A stretch of 64,000 nucleotides of DNA from Magicicada septendecula (taxonomy: Eukaryota > Arthropoda > Insecta > Hemiptera > Cicadidae): the NCBI GenBank assembly GCA_034769895.1, contig CM068367.1, forward strand, positions 692,530,268 through 692,594,267, in the 5' to 3' direction. The notes under the pieces are model-generated. The model ran no database searches, was not told where the DNA came from, and saw only the letters and a program-made list of their open reading frames with translations. Positions within the stretch are counted from its first letter, which is position 1, and each line of letters begins with the position of its first letter. Below are positions 22,355 to 33,835 of this stretch, in pieces. A program made the translations under genes and the position numbers.

Positions 22355-24471
22355 GGTCGTCAGTTTCCCCTGTTCTAAAAGTAAGATGGAGAAGTTATGT
22401 CCTGTTGTTTCGTTGTTTATAGTGGTTGATTTTGATTTTTGAGTATTGTAGAGTCGGTCCATGCCACATTCCTCGGTTGATTTCCCTGATGTTTTACTTT
22501 GGGTTGAGAGTTGTGTAGACTGTGGAGAAGTAAACCCCCCCCTGCTAGTTACGCTGCATTTGAAAAGGTAAGAGAAGGGATTGATGTTCGCGTGCCCTCT
22601 GCGCGGTCTTCTCTGCTTTGTGAATCGGGTCCGCCCACCCTAGTGTAGGGAGGTGGGCCAGTCATGTGTCAAGGATTGATGATGCCTTGTTTGCTGCACG
22701 TGGCTGGTCGGTCCACGAGGTGGACGGTTCTCGAAGGGTACTCGCATATCAAGGTTAGTAGCACCTTGTTGGCCTTCGGGCGTGAATATGTGAGTACCAG
22801 GGAGAGTTAGGTGGTGGTAACCGGAGAGGGTGACGTGTTGGGGCGGTACCGAGAGTTTGGCAGGGAGGAGAGGACTCGCGTGGGGGATGGTCGCAGTGTG
22901 GTAGAGATTTTCAGTCCTGGGAAGGGGGGGAATAGTGTCATTGGTCCTGGTGGAAGAGTTTTGTTCCGTGATAGAAGTCTGTGGTCCTGGGTCTCAGTTG
23001 TTAGATTTAGGAGGCCTTGGTGGTCAGTTCTTAGAGCTGGTATCGGCGATTCTTTTCTTTCTCCTGTTCTGTTCTGTTCCTTATATCTGCATGCGGACCA
23101 GGGCCCGGCGAGCATGCAGGACGCACACTTACATCTTCTCTTTCAGACACACATTGACAGACTTACACCCCTTCCTTCTGCATCTTTCGTTTTCCTGAGT
23201 AACTGAACCCACCAAGTGCGAATTGGAACCTGGGATTTTCCAGGATTCCCACAGCCGTCGAGCTTGAGTACTGGTTTGATTTGGGTCAACCATGTTGCCC
23301 TTTTGGGGTGAGGGTGTGCCGTACTGGGTTCGGCATGTAGGCGATGTGTTTTTAAAACGAGCGGGCTTTGACGTCAAGCGCGGCCGTTGCATCTCGTCGT
23401 CGTGGGCTATGCAGACCGTTTGTTGTGTAGCGATGATATCCAGTTGGCGCGCCCAGCTGTAATTGTGTATTCCTGCATCGGCGAGGTTTCGTGGTTAGAC
23501 ATTCACATCGAATCTTTCTCATTTCTATTTGAACCCTCAACCAGGTCATCTGCTCTCGACTGACGGCACTCATTGGTTCAGGACTTCGTTGCTCTTCTAA
23601 ATGAGTGGCTGAATAAAGTTCTGCTCCAGGTGCTCGAACAAGGGCGAGATGGGTGTCGGGTGTTGACGACCAACTGTCCACCCCCCTGGCAGAGACGACC
23701 CTTAAGCGATGATATGCCGTCAGTCGAGATCCACGCTTTCAGACACACTTATGACGCTACTCTGCCCCAGGACTCCTTAGTGCAACCGAGACACTACTGA
23801 TCAGCCAAGGTTTGCTTAAGTGCACCGGACGATCCAGGTAGAACCATCCTATTTATTTCATACTATCTCAACTACACTGTGAATTCACGGAAGCTCCCAG
23901 AAGCACACTCATGAGGTTTTTTTTTACTGCTAAAATTTTGCACAAACTCTCATGCTCAGTTCTGTGACTACATGTGTGAACCTTACATAATTAAGTCTAA
24001 TGAAATCTATTATATCTTCTTATAATGTGTAAGAAAATTACACATACACACATATCCGCAGGCTCTGCTCTAAGTTCTACCTTTTATCGAATTAAAGCCA
24101 TTCGAGAGTTAGTTATTTTCTGCTTTCATGTCATGCGGTCATGGCAGAATTCCGGTCACAAGGGGGGCTGTCTGATGTCTTTAAGTGTCGAAACTATTTT
24201 CATGATCACATACGCATATTGCTTATTATGATTAAAGTGATGGTTGATTATTATTTTGAGTCTCTGGTTTGGTTGGGGGCACTTACATTTTCCGGTGCTA
24301 ATTACTTTGACATATTAATGATCCGTAACTGAGAATTACCTAATTGCCTTGTTATTTATATATAATTGTGTATTTATTTATTCTTGTTGAAAAGGGTTAT
24401 TATGAGGGGTTTTGTACAGAAATGAGGGGTGTGTGTTATGTATGTTGTGTATGTGCTTGTGTGTAATCGTA
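22355..24471 (+). other. Non-coding interior of the retroelement (copy 1 as example)
   Basis: About 2.1 kb between gag fragment and polypurine tract with no recognisable enzyme domain. A duplicated segment with TCAGTTTCCCCTGTTCT occurs at about 22269 and 22360. Short frames of 60-131 codons are open on both strands, but they overlap one another, and some are broken in single copies without compensation. Each interior has one TGACGTCA (23369-23376 here) and one GGGATTTTCC (23232-23241 here). Confidence 0.6.
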
Positions 24472-24489
24472 ATTTTTTTGGGGGGGGAA
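24472..24489 (+). promoter_or_regulatory. Polypurine tract before LTR 1, repeated before every LTR
   Basis: A T run is followed by seven to ten G and AA directly before the TGTGTT start of each LTR. This is the expected site for plus-strand priming in LTR retroelements. G-run length varies between copies, as homopolymers do. Confidence 0.6.
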
Positions 24490-25030
24490 TGTGTTATAAA
24501 TTATGATATCATAAATGTGCTTACTAAGTTACTAAAAGGCTAGCCTATTTAAATTCTTTTTCTATACAACACTCAAGGATTAGTAATTTTCAATTTAACT
24601 TGTGAATAATATTCTTGCAACAATTAATTTGGACATAACGTGGCAGGATCTATACAATTTATAGTTAAACTTAACTTCACTCACATCTTATGCTGTAAAG
24701 AATATTGATATATTTATATATAATCCTGCAGTTGAATTTTACTGATTGTTGAATTTATAACTTGTAATGTCATGTAAGAGTTGCATGCTTAATAAAGTTC
24801 ACGCTTGTTTGTTAATAGACTTTTTCATTTGCAAGTCCTGTCATTCACCTGGGGGGACATGTCTGTAATTGTAACTTAGGCCTTTGCACACTTTTGCCTC
24901 CTCTAGGTCCTCCACCTAGTTCTAATATTATGTCTCTCCCCTTTAAAAAAAAACTTAATAAAAATAAAATAAAATAAAATTCAAAAAAAATTTACAAAAA
25001 AAAAACTTATAAAATAAAAGGGGGGTTTCA
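24490..25030 (+). repeat. LTR 1, followed by long leader
   Basis: 541 bp, from TGTGTTATAAATTATG to GGGGTTTCA. It is preceded by a run of eight G and AA (24480-24489). Inside are a TATTTAAATT TATA-like box about 65 bp from the start, AATAAA at 24791-24796 followed by a T/G-rich stretch, and an A-rich tract before the end. This is the layout expected of U3, R and U5. Confidence 0.75.
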
Positions 25031-25032
25031 AA

Positions 25033-25059
25033 TGGTAGATCAGAGCGTGGTTATGATTC
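25033..25059 (+). promoter_or_regulatory. Primer binding site (initiator-Met-like), repeated after every LTR
   Basis: Three bases after each LTR end a TGG begins a stretch such as TGGTAGATCAGAGCGTGG followed by TTATGATTC. Allowing a two-base insertion, it parallels the complement of the 3' end of metazoan initiator tRNA-Met (TGGTAGCAGAGGATGG, from general knowledge). TGG positions are 25033, 29085, 32466, 36516, 39921, 43967, 48013, 51393, 55442, 58821 and 62865. The fixed spacing supports the LTR end call. Confidence 0.55.
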
Positions 25060-25907
25060 TATGGATGTTGTAGATATTATTTCTGCTTTATTTTTCTGAA
25101 CTTTGGAAGTTTTAGAATCTGGGGACTTGCATTTATTTTCTTAAATGAAACTTGGTGTGGCTACAAGCATGTCAGCTGGTGTTGGGACTTGCAAATTATT
25201 TCAACATATTAGTTTTTGATCAGAGTCCAAGTGTTGAAATAAAAGCTAATTGTAATGTAACGGTTTAATAAAATGAATAATCAGAATAATAACATATTTT
25301 ATAAAAATGAATAAGGGGTTGATTAAGTCTAAAATGATTTAATATGTGTTAGTGTTTAAGTAATTATTTTGTGATGTTGAGTGTAAGGTAGGTTTTGGAA
25401 AGTGGTTATAAGCATGTGATTGATGGTTTTCAAAATGAATGTGAGCTGATGGATTTACTTGCGCATACTCTGGAGCTTAGACAGATTTTGAACATGAGGG
25501 GAGCCGTCAGTACTTGTTGATTTTGATTGGGACTTGTTAGGTGGAATAGACAACGTGTTTATAGCACCCGTTATGTAGTATTGGTTTATTGAGGGCGTTC
25601 CATTGCGGTATCGTGGATTATGAATGTGGTTATGGTCCGACCAAACATCGTGGTGTTGATAGTTATATATTTTCGGATTATGTTGAATGTTATGTATACT
25701 TTGTGGATTGGATAGTGAGTCAGTTTTGTTGTTCTGTGTTGTGTTCTTTTCTGTCATTTTGAGTGGCTGTTTCTCTGCCATTCTTATACACCCATCTCGC
25801 CGCATCGCTAGAGCACTCTGGGGCGGCTCAAAGGAAGTATAGTACTTGAGTTTTTTTCTGATTCTTTGTCACTATGTTTTGTGAGTTAGATTTGTGTTAG
25901 GTGTTTC
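25053..25907 (+). other. Long leader of the retroelement (example)
   Basis: Between primer site and gag fragment, long-leader copies carry about 667 bp that short-leader copies lack. It lies between ...CTTAAATGAAACTT and GGCTCAAAGGAAG. An antisense frame of 116-138 codons, rich in Asn, Ser, Gln and His, is open in all six long leaders, but the sequences are nearly identical overall, so this is weak evidence of coding. The equivalent positions are 32488-33340, 39943-40794, 43989-44840, 51415-52266 and 58843-59694. Confidence 0.6.
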
Positions 25908-26402
25908 GTGAGCATTTATGTTTGGTTATTGTGTGTTGGGAATTGTGCAATTCTGGCGGCGGTATGTTACCAGAGATTGCCCCACCCTATTTCAGGCATT
26001 CTCCAGAAACTTTCGGTGTTAGATGGAGTAGATGAGGACAGGTTGTTGGTCTTTTTGGACCTGGTCCTGCAGTTGGCAGATTTCCCGGGTGTGTCGGATG
26101 AGGAGGTCTGGTCCCTTATATACCCGTATTGCCGGGGTTCATTGGCCGGTCTGGTCACCAACACTCTGCGTCGGGGCTGCAGTGTCGACACTTTCCATGG
26201 GGAAGTGTTGGATTTCTTCATACCCCATCGACGACGTTCCCAGCTTAAGTTAGATTTATTCTATCGCCTACAGGCCAACGGAGAGTGCACCTTAGATTGT
26301 GGTCCTGGAGATTATCAGTTTCCCCTGTTCTGGAAGGTTATCATGGAGAAAGTTAGGGAGTTGGAGAGTGCCCTTAGATTGTCGTGGTCTTGGAGTTCGT
26401 GA
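25908..26402 (+). pseudogene. gag-like fragment, copy 2 (long-leader type)
   Basis: It has Trp6 and LVLQ, the long-leader pair of markers. The encoded protein is identical to copy 4, 7.43 kb downstream, with at least one silent difference (GTCGAC against GTTGAC). Confidence 0.55.
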
Positions 26403-28540
26403 GATCGTCAGTTTCCCCTGTTCTGAAAGTAAGATGGAGAAGTTATGTCCTGTTGTTTCGTTGTTTATAGTGGTTGATTTTGATTTTTGAGTATTGTAGA
26501 GTCGGTCCATGCCACATTCCTCGGTTGATTTCCCTGATGTTTTATTTTGAGTTGAGAGTTGTGTAGACTGTGGAGAAGTAAACCCCCCCCTGCTAGTTAC
26601 GCTGCATTTGAAAAGGTAAGAGAAGGGATTGATGTTCGCGTGCCCTCTGCGCGGTCTTCTCTGATTTGTGAATCGGGTCCGCCCACCCTAGTGTGGGGAG
26701 GTGGGCCAGTCGTGTGTCAAGGATTGATGATGCCTTGTTTGCTGCACATGGCTGGTCGGTCCACGAGGTGGACGGTTCTCGAAGGGTACTCGCATATCAA
26801 GGTTAGTAGCACCTTGTTGGCCTTCGGGCGTGAATATGTGAGTACCAGGGAGAGTTAGGTGGTGGTCACCGGAGAGGGTGAGGTGTTGGGGCGGTCCCGA
26901 GTGTTTGGCAGGGAGGAGAGGACTCGCGTGGGGGATGGTCGCAGTGTGGTAGAGATTTTCAGTCCTGGGAAGGGGGGCAATAGTGTCATTGGTCCTGGTG
27001 GAAGAGTTTTGTTCCGTGATAGAAGTCTGTGGTCCTGGGTCTCAGTTGTTAGATTTAGGAGGCCTTGGTGGTCAGTTCTCAGAGCTGGTATCGGCGATTC
27101 TTTTCTTTCTCCTGTTCTGTTCTGTTCCTTATATCTGCATGCGGACCAGGGCCCGGCGAGCATGCAGGACGCACACTTACATCTTCTCTTTCAGACACAC
27201 ATTGACAGACTTACACCCCTTCCTTCTGCATCTTTCGTTTTCCTGAGTAACTGAACCCACCAAGTGCGAATTGGAACCTGGGATTTTCCAGGATTCCCAC
27301 AGCCGTCGAGCTTGAGTACTGGTTTGATTTGGGTCAACCATGTTGCCCTTTTGGGGTGAGGGTGTGCCGTACTGGGTTCGGCATGTAGGCGATGTGTTTT
27401 TAAAACGAGCGGGCTTTGACGTCACGCTTGGCCGTTGCATCTCGTCGTCGTGGGCTATGCAGACTGTTTGTTGTGTAGCGATGATATCCAGTTGGCGCGC
27501 TCAGCTGTAATTGTGTATTCCTGCATCGGCGAGGTTTCGTGGTTAGACATTCACATCGAATCTTTCTCATTTCTATTTGAACCCTCAACCAGGTCATCTG
27601 CTCTCGACTGACGGCACTCATTGGTTCAGGACTTCGTTGCTCTTCTAAATGAGTGGCTGAATAAAGTTCTGCTCCAGGTGCTCGAACAAGGGCGAGATGG
27701 GTGTCGGGTGTTGACGACCAACTGTCCACCCCCCTGGCAGAGACGACCCTTAAGCGATGATATGCCGTCAGTCGAGATCCACGCTTTCAGACACACTTAT
27801 GACGCTACTCTGCCCCAGGACTCCTTAGTGCAACCGAGACACTACTGATCAGCCAAGGTTTGCTTAAGTGCACCGGACGATCCAGGTAGGACCATTCTAT
27901 TTATTTCATACTATCTCAACTACACTGTGAATTCACGGAAGCTCCCAGAAGCACACTCATGAGGCTTTTTTTTACTGCTAAAATTTTGCACAAACTCTCA
28001 TGCTCAGTTCTGTGACTGACTACATGTGTGAACCTTACATAATTAAGTCTAATGAAATCTATTATATCTTCTTATAATGTGTAAGAAAATTACACACACA
28101 CACATATCCGCAGGCTCTGCTCTAAGTTCTACCTTTTATCGAATTAAAGCCATTCGAGAGTTAGTTATTTTCTGCTTTCATGTCATGCGGTCATGGCAGA
28201 ATTCCGGTCACAAGGGGGGCTGTCTGATGTCTTTAAGTGTCGAAACTATTTTCATGATCACATACGCATATTGCTTATTATGATTAAAGTGATGGTTGAT
28301 TATTATTTTGAGTCTCTGGTTTGGTTGGGGGCACTTACATTTTCCGGTGCTAATTACTTTGACATATTAATGATCCGTAACTGAGAATTACCTAATTGCC
28401 TTGTTATTTATATATAATTGTGTATTTATTTATTCTTGTTGAAAAGGGTTATTATGAGGGGTTTTGTACAGAAATGAGGGGTGTGTGTTATGTATGTTGT
28501 GTAGGTGCTTGTGTGTAATCGTCATTTTTTTGGGGGGGAA

Positions 28541-29082
28541 TGTGTTATAAATTATGATATCATAAATGTGCTTACTAAGTTACTAAAAGGCTAGCCTATT
28601 TAAATTCTTTTTCTATACAACACTCAAGGATTAGTAATTTTTAATTTAACTTGTGAATAATATTCTTGCAACAATTAATTTGGACATAACGTGGCAGGAT
28701 CTATACAATTTATAGTTAAACTTAACTTCACTCACATCTTATGCTGTAAAGAATATTGATATATTTATATATAATCCTGCAGTTGAATTTTACTCATTGT
28801 TGAATTTATAACTTGTCATGTCATGTAAGAGTTGCATGCTTAATAAAGTTCACGCTTGTTTGTTAATAGACTTTTTCATTTGCAAGTCCTGTCATTCACC
28901 TGGGGGGACATGTCTGTAATTGTAACTTAGGCCTTTGCACACTTTTGCCTCCTCTAGGTCCTCCACCTAGTTCTAATATTATGTCTCTCCCCTTTAAAAA
29001 AAAAACTTAATAAAAATAAAATAAAATAAAATTCAAAAAAAGTTTACAAAAAAAAAACTTATAAAATAAAAGGGGGGTTTCA
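28541..29082 (+). repeat. LTR 2, followed by short leader
   Basis: 542 bp. The primer site that follows reads TGGTATATCAGAGCG. The short leader (29083-29290) joins AAAGAAACC to TAAGGCTCAAAGG where the long form has about 667 bp more. Confidence 0.75.
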
Positions 29083-29290
29083 AATGGTATATCAGAGCGT
29101 GGTTATGATTCTATGGATGTTGTAGATATTATTTCTGCTTTATTTTTCTGAACTTTGGAAGTTTTAGAATCTGGGGACTTGCATTTATTTTCTTAAAAGA
29201 AACCTAAGGCTCAAAGGAAGTATAGTACTTGAGTTTTTTTCGGCTTCTTTGTCACTATGTTTTGTGAGTTAGATTTGTGTTAGGTGTTTC

Positions 29291-29767
29291 GTGAGCATTT
29301 ATGTTAGGTTATTGTGTGTTGGGAATTGTGCAATTCTGGCGGCGGTATGTTACCAGAGATTGCCCCACCCTATTTCAGGCATTCTCCAGAAACTTTCGGT
29401 GTTAGATGGAGTAGATGAGGACAGGTTGTTGGTCTTTTTGGACCTGTTCCTGCAGTTGGCAGATTTCCCGGGTGTGTCGGATGAGGAGGTCTGGTCCCTT
29501 ATATACCCGTATTGCCGGGGTTCATTGGCCGGTCTGGTCACCAACACTCTGCGTCGGGGCTGCAGTGTTGAGACTTTCCATGGGGAAGTGTTGGATTTCT
29601 TCATACCCCATCGACGACGTTCCCAACTTAAGTTAGATTTATTCTATCGCCTACAGGCCAACGGAGAGTGCACCTTAGATTGTGGTCCTGGAGATTATCA
29701 GTTTCCCCTGTTCTGGAAGGTTATCATGGAGAAAGTTAGAGAGTTGGAGAGTGCCCTTAGATTGTAG
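29291..29767 (+). pseudogene. gag-like fragment, copy 3 (short-leader type, truncated)
   Basis: It has Arg6 and LFLQ, the short-leader markers. A C-to-A change turns a serine codon into TAG, cutting the frame to 158 codons, and Asp to Glu is seen in the VETFHGE stretch. It differs from the other copies more than they do from one another, so it may be one of the older units. Confidence 0.55.
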
Positions 29768-31923
29768 TGGTCTTGGAGTTCGTGAGATCGTCAGTTTCCA
29801 ATGTTCTAAAAGTAAGATGGAGAAGTTATGTCCTGTTGTTTCGTTGTTTATAGTGTTGATTTTGATTTTTGAGTATTGTAGAGTCGGTCCATGCCACATT
29901 CCACGGTTGATTTCCCTGATGTTTTATTTTGGGTTGAGAGTTGTGTAGACTGAGGAGAAGTAAACCCCCCCCTGCTAGTTACGCTGCATTTGAAAAGGTA
30001 AGAGAAGGGATTGATGTTCGCGTGCCCTCTGCGCGGTCTTCTCTGCTTTGTGAATCGGGTCCGCCCACCCTAGTGTGGGGAGGTGGGCCAATCATGTGTC
30101 AAGGATAGATGATGCCTTGTTTGCTGCACGTGGCTGGTCGGTCCACGAGGTGGATGGTTCTCGAAGGGTACTCGCATATCAAGGTTAGTAGCACCTTGTT
30201 GGCCTTCGGGCGTGAATATGTGAGTACCAGGGAGAGTTAGGTGGTGGTCACCGGAGAGGGTGACGTTTTGGGGCGGTCCCGAGAGTTTGGCAGGGAGGAG
30301 AGGACTCGCGTGGGGGATGGTCGCAGTGTGGTAGAGATTTTCAGTCCTGGGAAGGGGGGCAATAGTGTCATTGGTCCTGGTGGAAGAGCTTTGTTCCGTG
30401 ATAGAAGTCTGTGGTCCTGGGTCTCAGTTGTTAGATTTAGGAGGCCTTGGTGGTCAATTCTCAGAGCTGGTATCGGCGATTCTTTTCTTTCTCCTGTTCT
30501 GTTCTGTTCCTTATATCTGCATGCGGACCAGGGCCCGGCGAGCATGCAGGACGCACACTTACATCTTCTCTTTCAGACACACATTGACAGACTTACACCC
30601 CTTCCTTCTGCATCTTTCGTTTTCCTGAGTAACTGAACCCACCAAGTGCGAATTGAAACCTGGGATTTTCCAGGATTCCCACAGCCGTCGAGCTTGAGTA
30701 CTGGTTTGATTTGGGTCAACCATGTTGCCCTTTTGGGGTGAGGGTGTGCCGTACTGGGTTCGGCATGTAGGCGATGTGTTTTTAAAACGAGCGGGCTTTG
30801 ACGTCACGCTTGGCCGTTGCATCTCGTCGTCGTGGGCTATGCAGACTGTTTGTTGTGTAGCGATGATATCCAGTTGGCGCGCTCAGCTGTAATTGTGTAT
30901 TCCTGCATCGGCAAGGTTTCGTGGTTAGACATTCACATCGAATCTTTCTCATTTCTATTTGAACCCTCAACCAGGTCATCTGCTCTCGACTGACGGCACT
31001 CATTGGTTCAGGACTTCGTTGCTCTTCTAAATGAGTGGCTGAATAAAGTTCTGCTCCAGGTGATCGAACAAGGGCGAGATGGGTGTCGGATGTTGACGAC
31101 CAACTGTCCACCCCCCTGGCAGAGACGACCCTTAAGCGATGATATACCGTCAGTCGAGATCCACGCTTTCAGACACACTTATGACGCTACTCTGCCCCAG
31201 GACTCCTTAGTGCAACCGAGACACTACTGATCAGCCAAGGTTTGCTTAAGTGCACCGGACGATCGAGGTAGAACCATCCTATTTATTTCATACTATCTCA
31301 ACTACACTGTGAATTCACGGAAGCTCCCAGAAGCACACTCATGAGGCTTTTTTTTACTGCTAAAATTTTGCACAAACTCTCATGCTCAGTTCTGTGACTA
31401 CATGTGTGAACCTTACATAATTAAGTCTAATGAAATCTATTATATCTTCTTATAATGTGTAAGAAAATTACACACACACACACATATCCGCAGGCTCTGC
31501 TCTAAGTTCTACCTTTTATCGAATTAAAGCCATTCGAGAGTTAGTTATTTTCTGCTTTCATGTCATGCGGTCATGGCAGAATTCCGGTCACAAGGGGGGC
31601 TGTCTGATGTCTTTAAGTGTCGAAACTATTTTCATGATCACATACGCATATTGCTTATTATGATTAAAGTGATGGTTGATTATTATTTTGAGTCTCTGGT
31701 TTGGTTCGGGGCACTTACATTTTCCGGTGCTAATTACTTTGACATATTAATGATCCGTAACTGAGAATTACCTAATTGCCTTGTTATTTATATATAATTG
31801 TGTATTTATTTATTCTTGTTGAAAAGGGTTATTATGAGGGGTTTTGTACAGAAATGAGGGGTGTGTGTTATGTATGTTGTGTATGTGCTTGTGTGTAATC
31901 GTAATTTTTTTGGGGGGGGGGAA

Positions 31924-32463
31924 TGTGTTATAAATTATGATATCATAAATGTGCTTACTAAGTTACTAAAAGGCTAGCCTATTTAAATTCTTTTTCTATA
32001 CAACACTCAAGGATTAGTAATTTTTAATTTAACTTGTGAATAATATTCTTGCAACAATTAATTTGGACATAACGTGGCAGGATCTATACAATTTATAGTT
32101 AAACTTAACTTCACTCACATCTTATGCTGTAAAGAATATTGATATATTTATATATAATCCTGCAGTTCAATTTTACTCATTGTTGAATTTATAACTTGTC
32201 ATGTCATGTAAGAGTTGCATGCTTAATAAAGTTCACGCTTGTTTGTTAACAGACTTTTTCATTTGCAAGTCCTGTCATTCACCTGGGGGGCATGTCTGTA
32301 ATTGTAACTTAGGCCTTTGCACACTTTTGCCTCCTCTAGGTCCTCCACCTAGTTCTAATATTATGTCTCTCCCCTTTAAAAAAAAACTTAATAAAAATAA
32401 AATAAAATAAAATTCAAAAAAAATTTACAAAAAAAAAACTTATAAAATAAAAGGGGGGTTTCA
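31924..32463 (+). repeat. LTR 3, followed by long leader
   Basis: 540 bp with a longer G run (ten G) in front. It ends TTTCA and is followed by ATTGGTATATCAGAGCG. Confidence 0.75.
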
Positions 32464-33340
32464 ATTGGTATATCAGAGCGTGGTTATGATTCTATGGATG
32501 TTGTAGATATTATTTCTGCTTTATTTTTCTGAACTTTGGAAGTTTTAGAATCTGGGGACTTGCATTTATTTTCTTAAATGAAACTTGGTGTGGCTACAAG
32601 CATGTCAGCTGGTGTTGGGACTTGCAAATTATTTCAACATATTAGTTTTTGATCAGAGTCCAAGTGTTGAAAGAAAAGTTAATTGTAATGTAACGGTTTA
32701 ATAAAATGAATAATCAGAATAATAACATATTTTATAAAAATGAATAAGGGGTTGATTAAGTCTAAAATGATTTAATATGTGTTAGTGTTTAAGTAATTAT
32801 TTTGTGATGTTGAGTGTAAGGTAGGTTTTGGAAAGGGGTTATAAGCATGTGATTGATGGTTTTCAAAATGAATGTGAGCTGATGGATTTACTTGCGCATA
32901 CTCTGGAGCTTAGACAGATTTTGAACATGAGGGGAGCCGTCAGTACTTGTTGATTTTGATTGGGACTTGTTAGGTGGAATAGACAACGTGTTTATAGCAC
33001 CCGTTATGTAGTATTGGTTTATTGAGGGCGTTCCATTGCGGTATCGTGGATTATGAATGTGGTTATGGTCCGACCAAACATCGTGGTGTTGATAGTTATA
33101 TATTTTCGGATTATGTTGAATGTTATGTATACTTTGTGGATTGGATAGTGAGTCAGTTTTGTTGTTCTGTGTTGTGTTCTTTTCTGTCATTTTGAGTGGC
33201 TGTTTCTCTGCCATTCTTATACACCCATCTCGCCGCATCGCTAGAGCACTCTGGGGCGGCTCAAAGGAAGTATAGTACTTGAGTTTTTTTCTGATTCTTT
33301 GTCACTATGTTTTGTGAGTTAGATTTGTGTTAGGTGTTTC

Positions 33341-33835
33341 GTGAGCATTTATGTTTGGTTATTGTGTGTTGGGAATTGTGCAATTCTGGCGGCGGTATGT
33401 TACCAGAGATTGCCCCACCCTATTTCAGGCATTCTCCAGAAACTTTCGGTGTTAGATGGAGTAGATGAGGACAGGTTGTTGGTCTTTTTGGACCTGGTCC
33501 TGCAGTTGGCAGATTTCCCGGGTGTGTCGGATGAGGAGGTCTGGTCCCTTATATACCCGTATTGCCGGGGTTCATTGGCCGGTCTGGTCACCAACACTCT
33601 GCGTCGGGGCTGCAGTGTTGACACTTTCCATGGGGAAGTGTTGGATTTCTTCATACCCCATCGACGACGTTCCCAGCTTAAGTTAGATTTATTCTATCGC
33701 CTACAGGCCAACGGAGAGTGCACCTTAGATTGTGGTCCTGGAGATTATCAGTTTCCCCTGTTCTGGAAGGTTATCATGGAGAAAGTTAGGGAGTTGGAGA
33801 GTGCCCTTAGATTGTCGTGGTCTTGGAGTTCGTGA
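33341..33835 (+). pseudogene. gag-like fragment, copy 4 (long-leader type)
   Basis: Protein identical to copy 2 (Trp6, LVLQ). Its downstream interior shares with copy 5 a stop-creating change (GGATGA in place of GGAAGA near 34435), which shortens a reading frame open in the other copies. Confidence 0.55.

Noticed and set aside
23213-23345. tRNA-derived SINE in the interior
   Set aside because: A GGTTCCAATTC-like word resembles a B box on the minus strand, but no A box or cloverleaf could be formed.
22807-23681. Conserved 87-131 codon frames in the retroelement interior
   Set aside because: Overlapping on both strands, recurring only because copies are nearly identical; some are broken in single copies (stop near 34438, one-base loss near 46336) without compensation.
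24025-24332. 63-68 codon frames near the polypurine tract
   Set aside because: AT-rich, short, overlapping and not resembling any retroelement protein.
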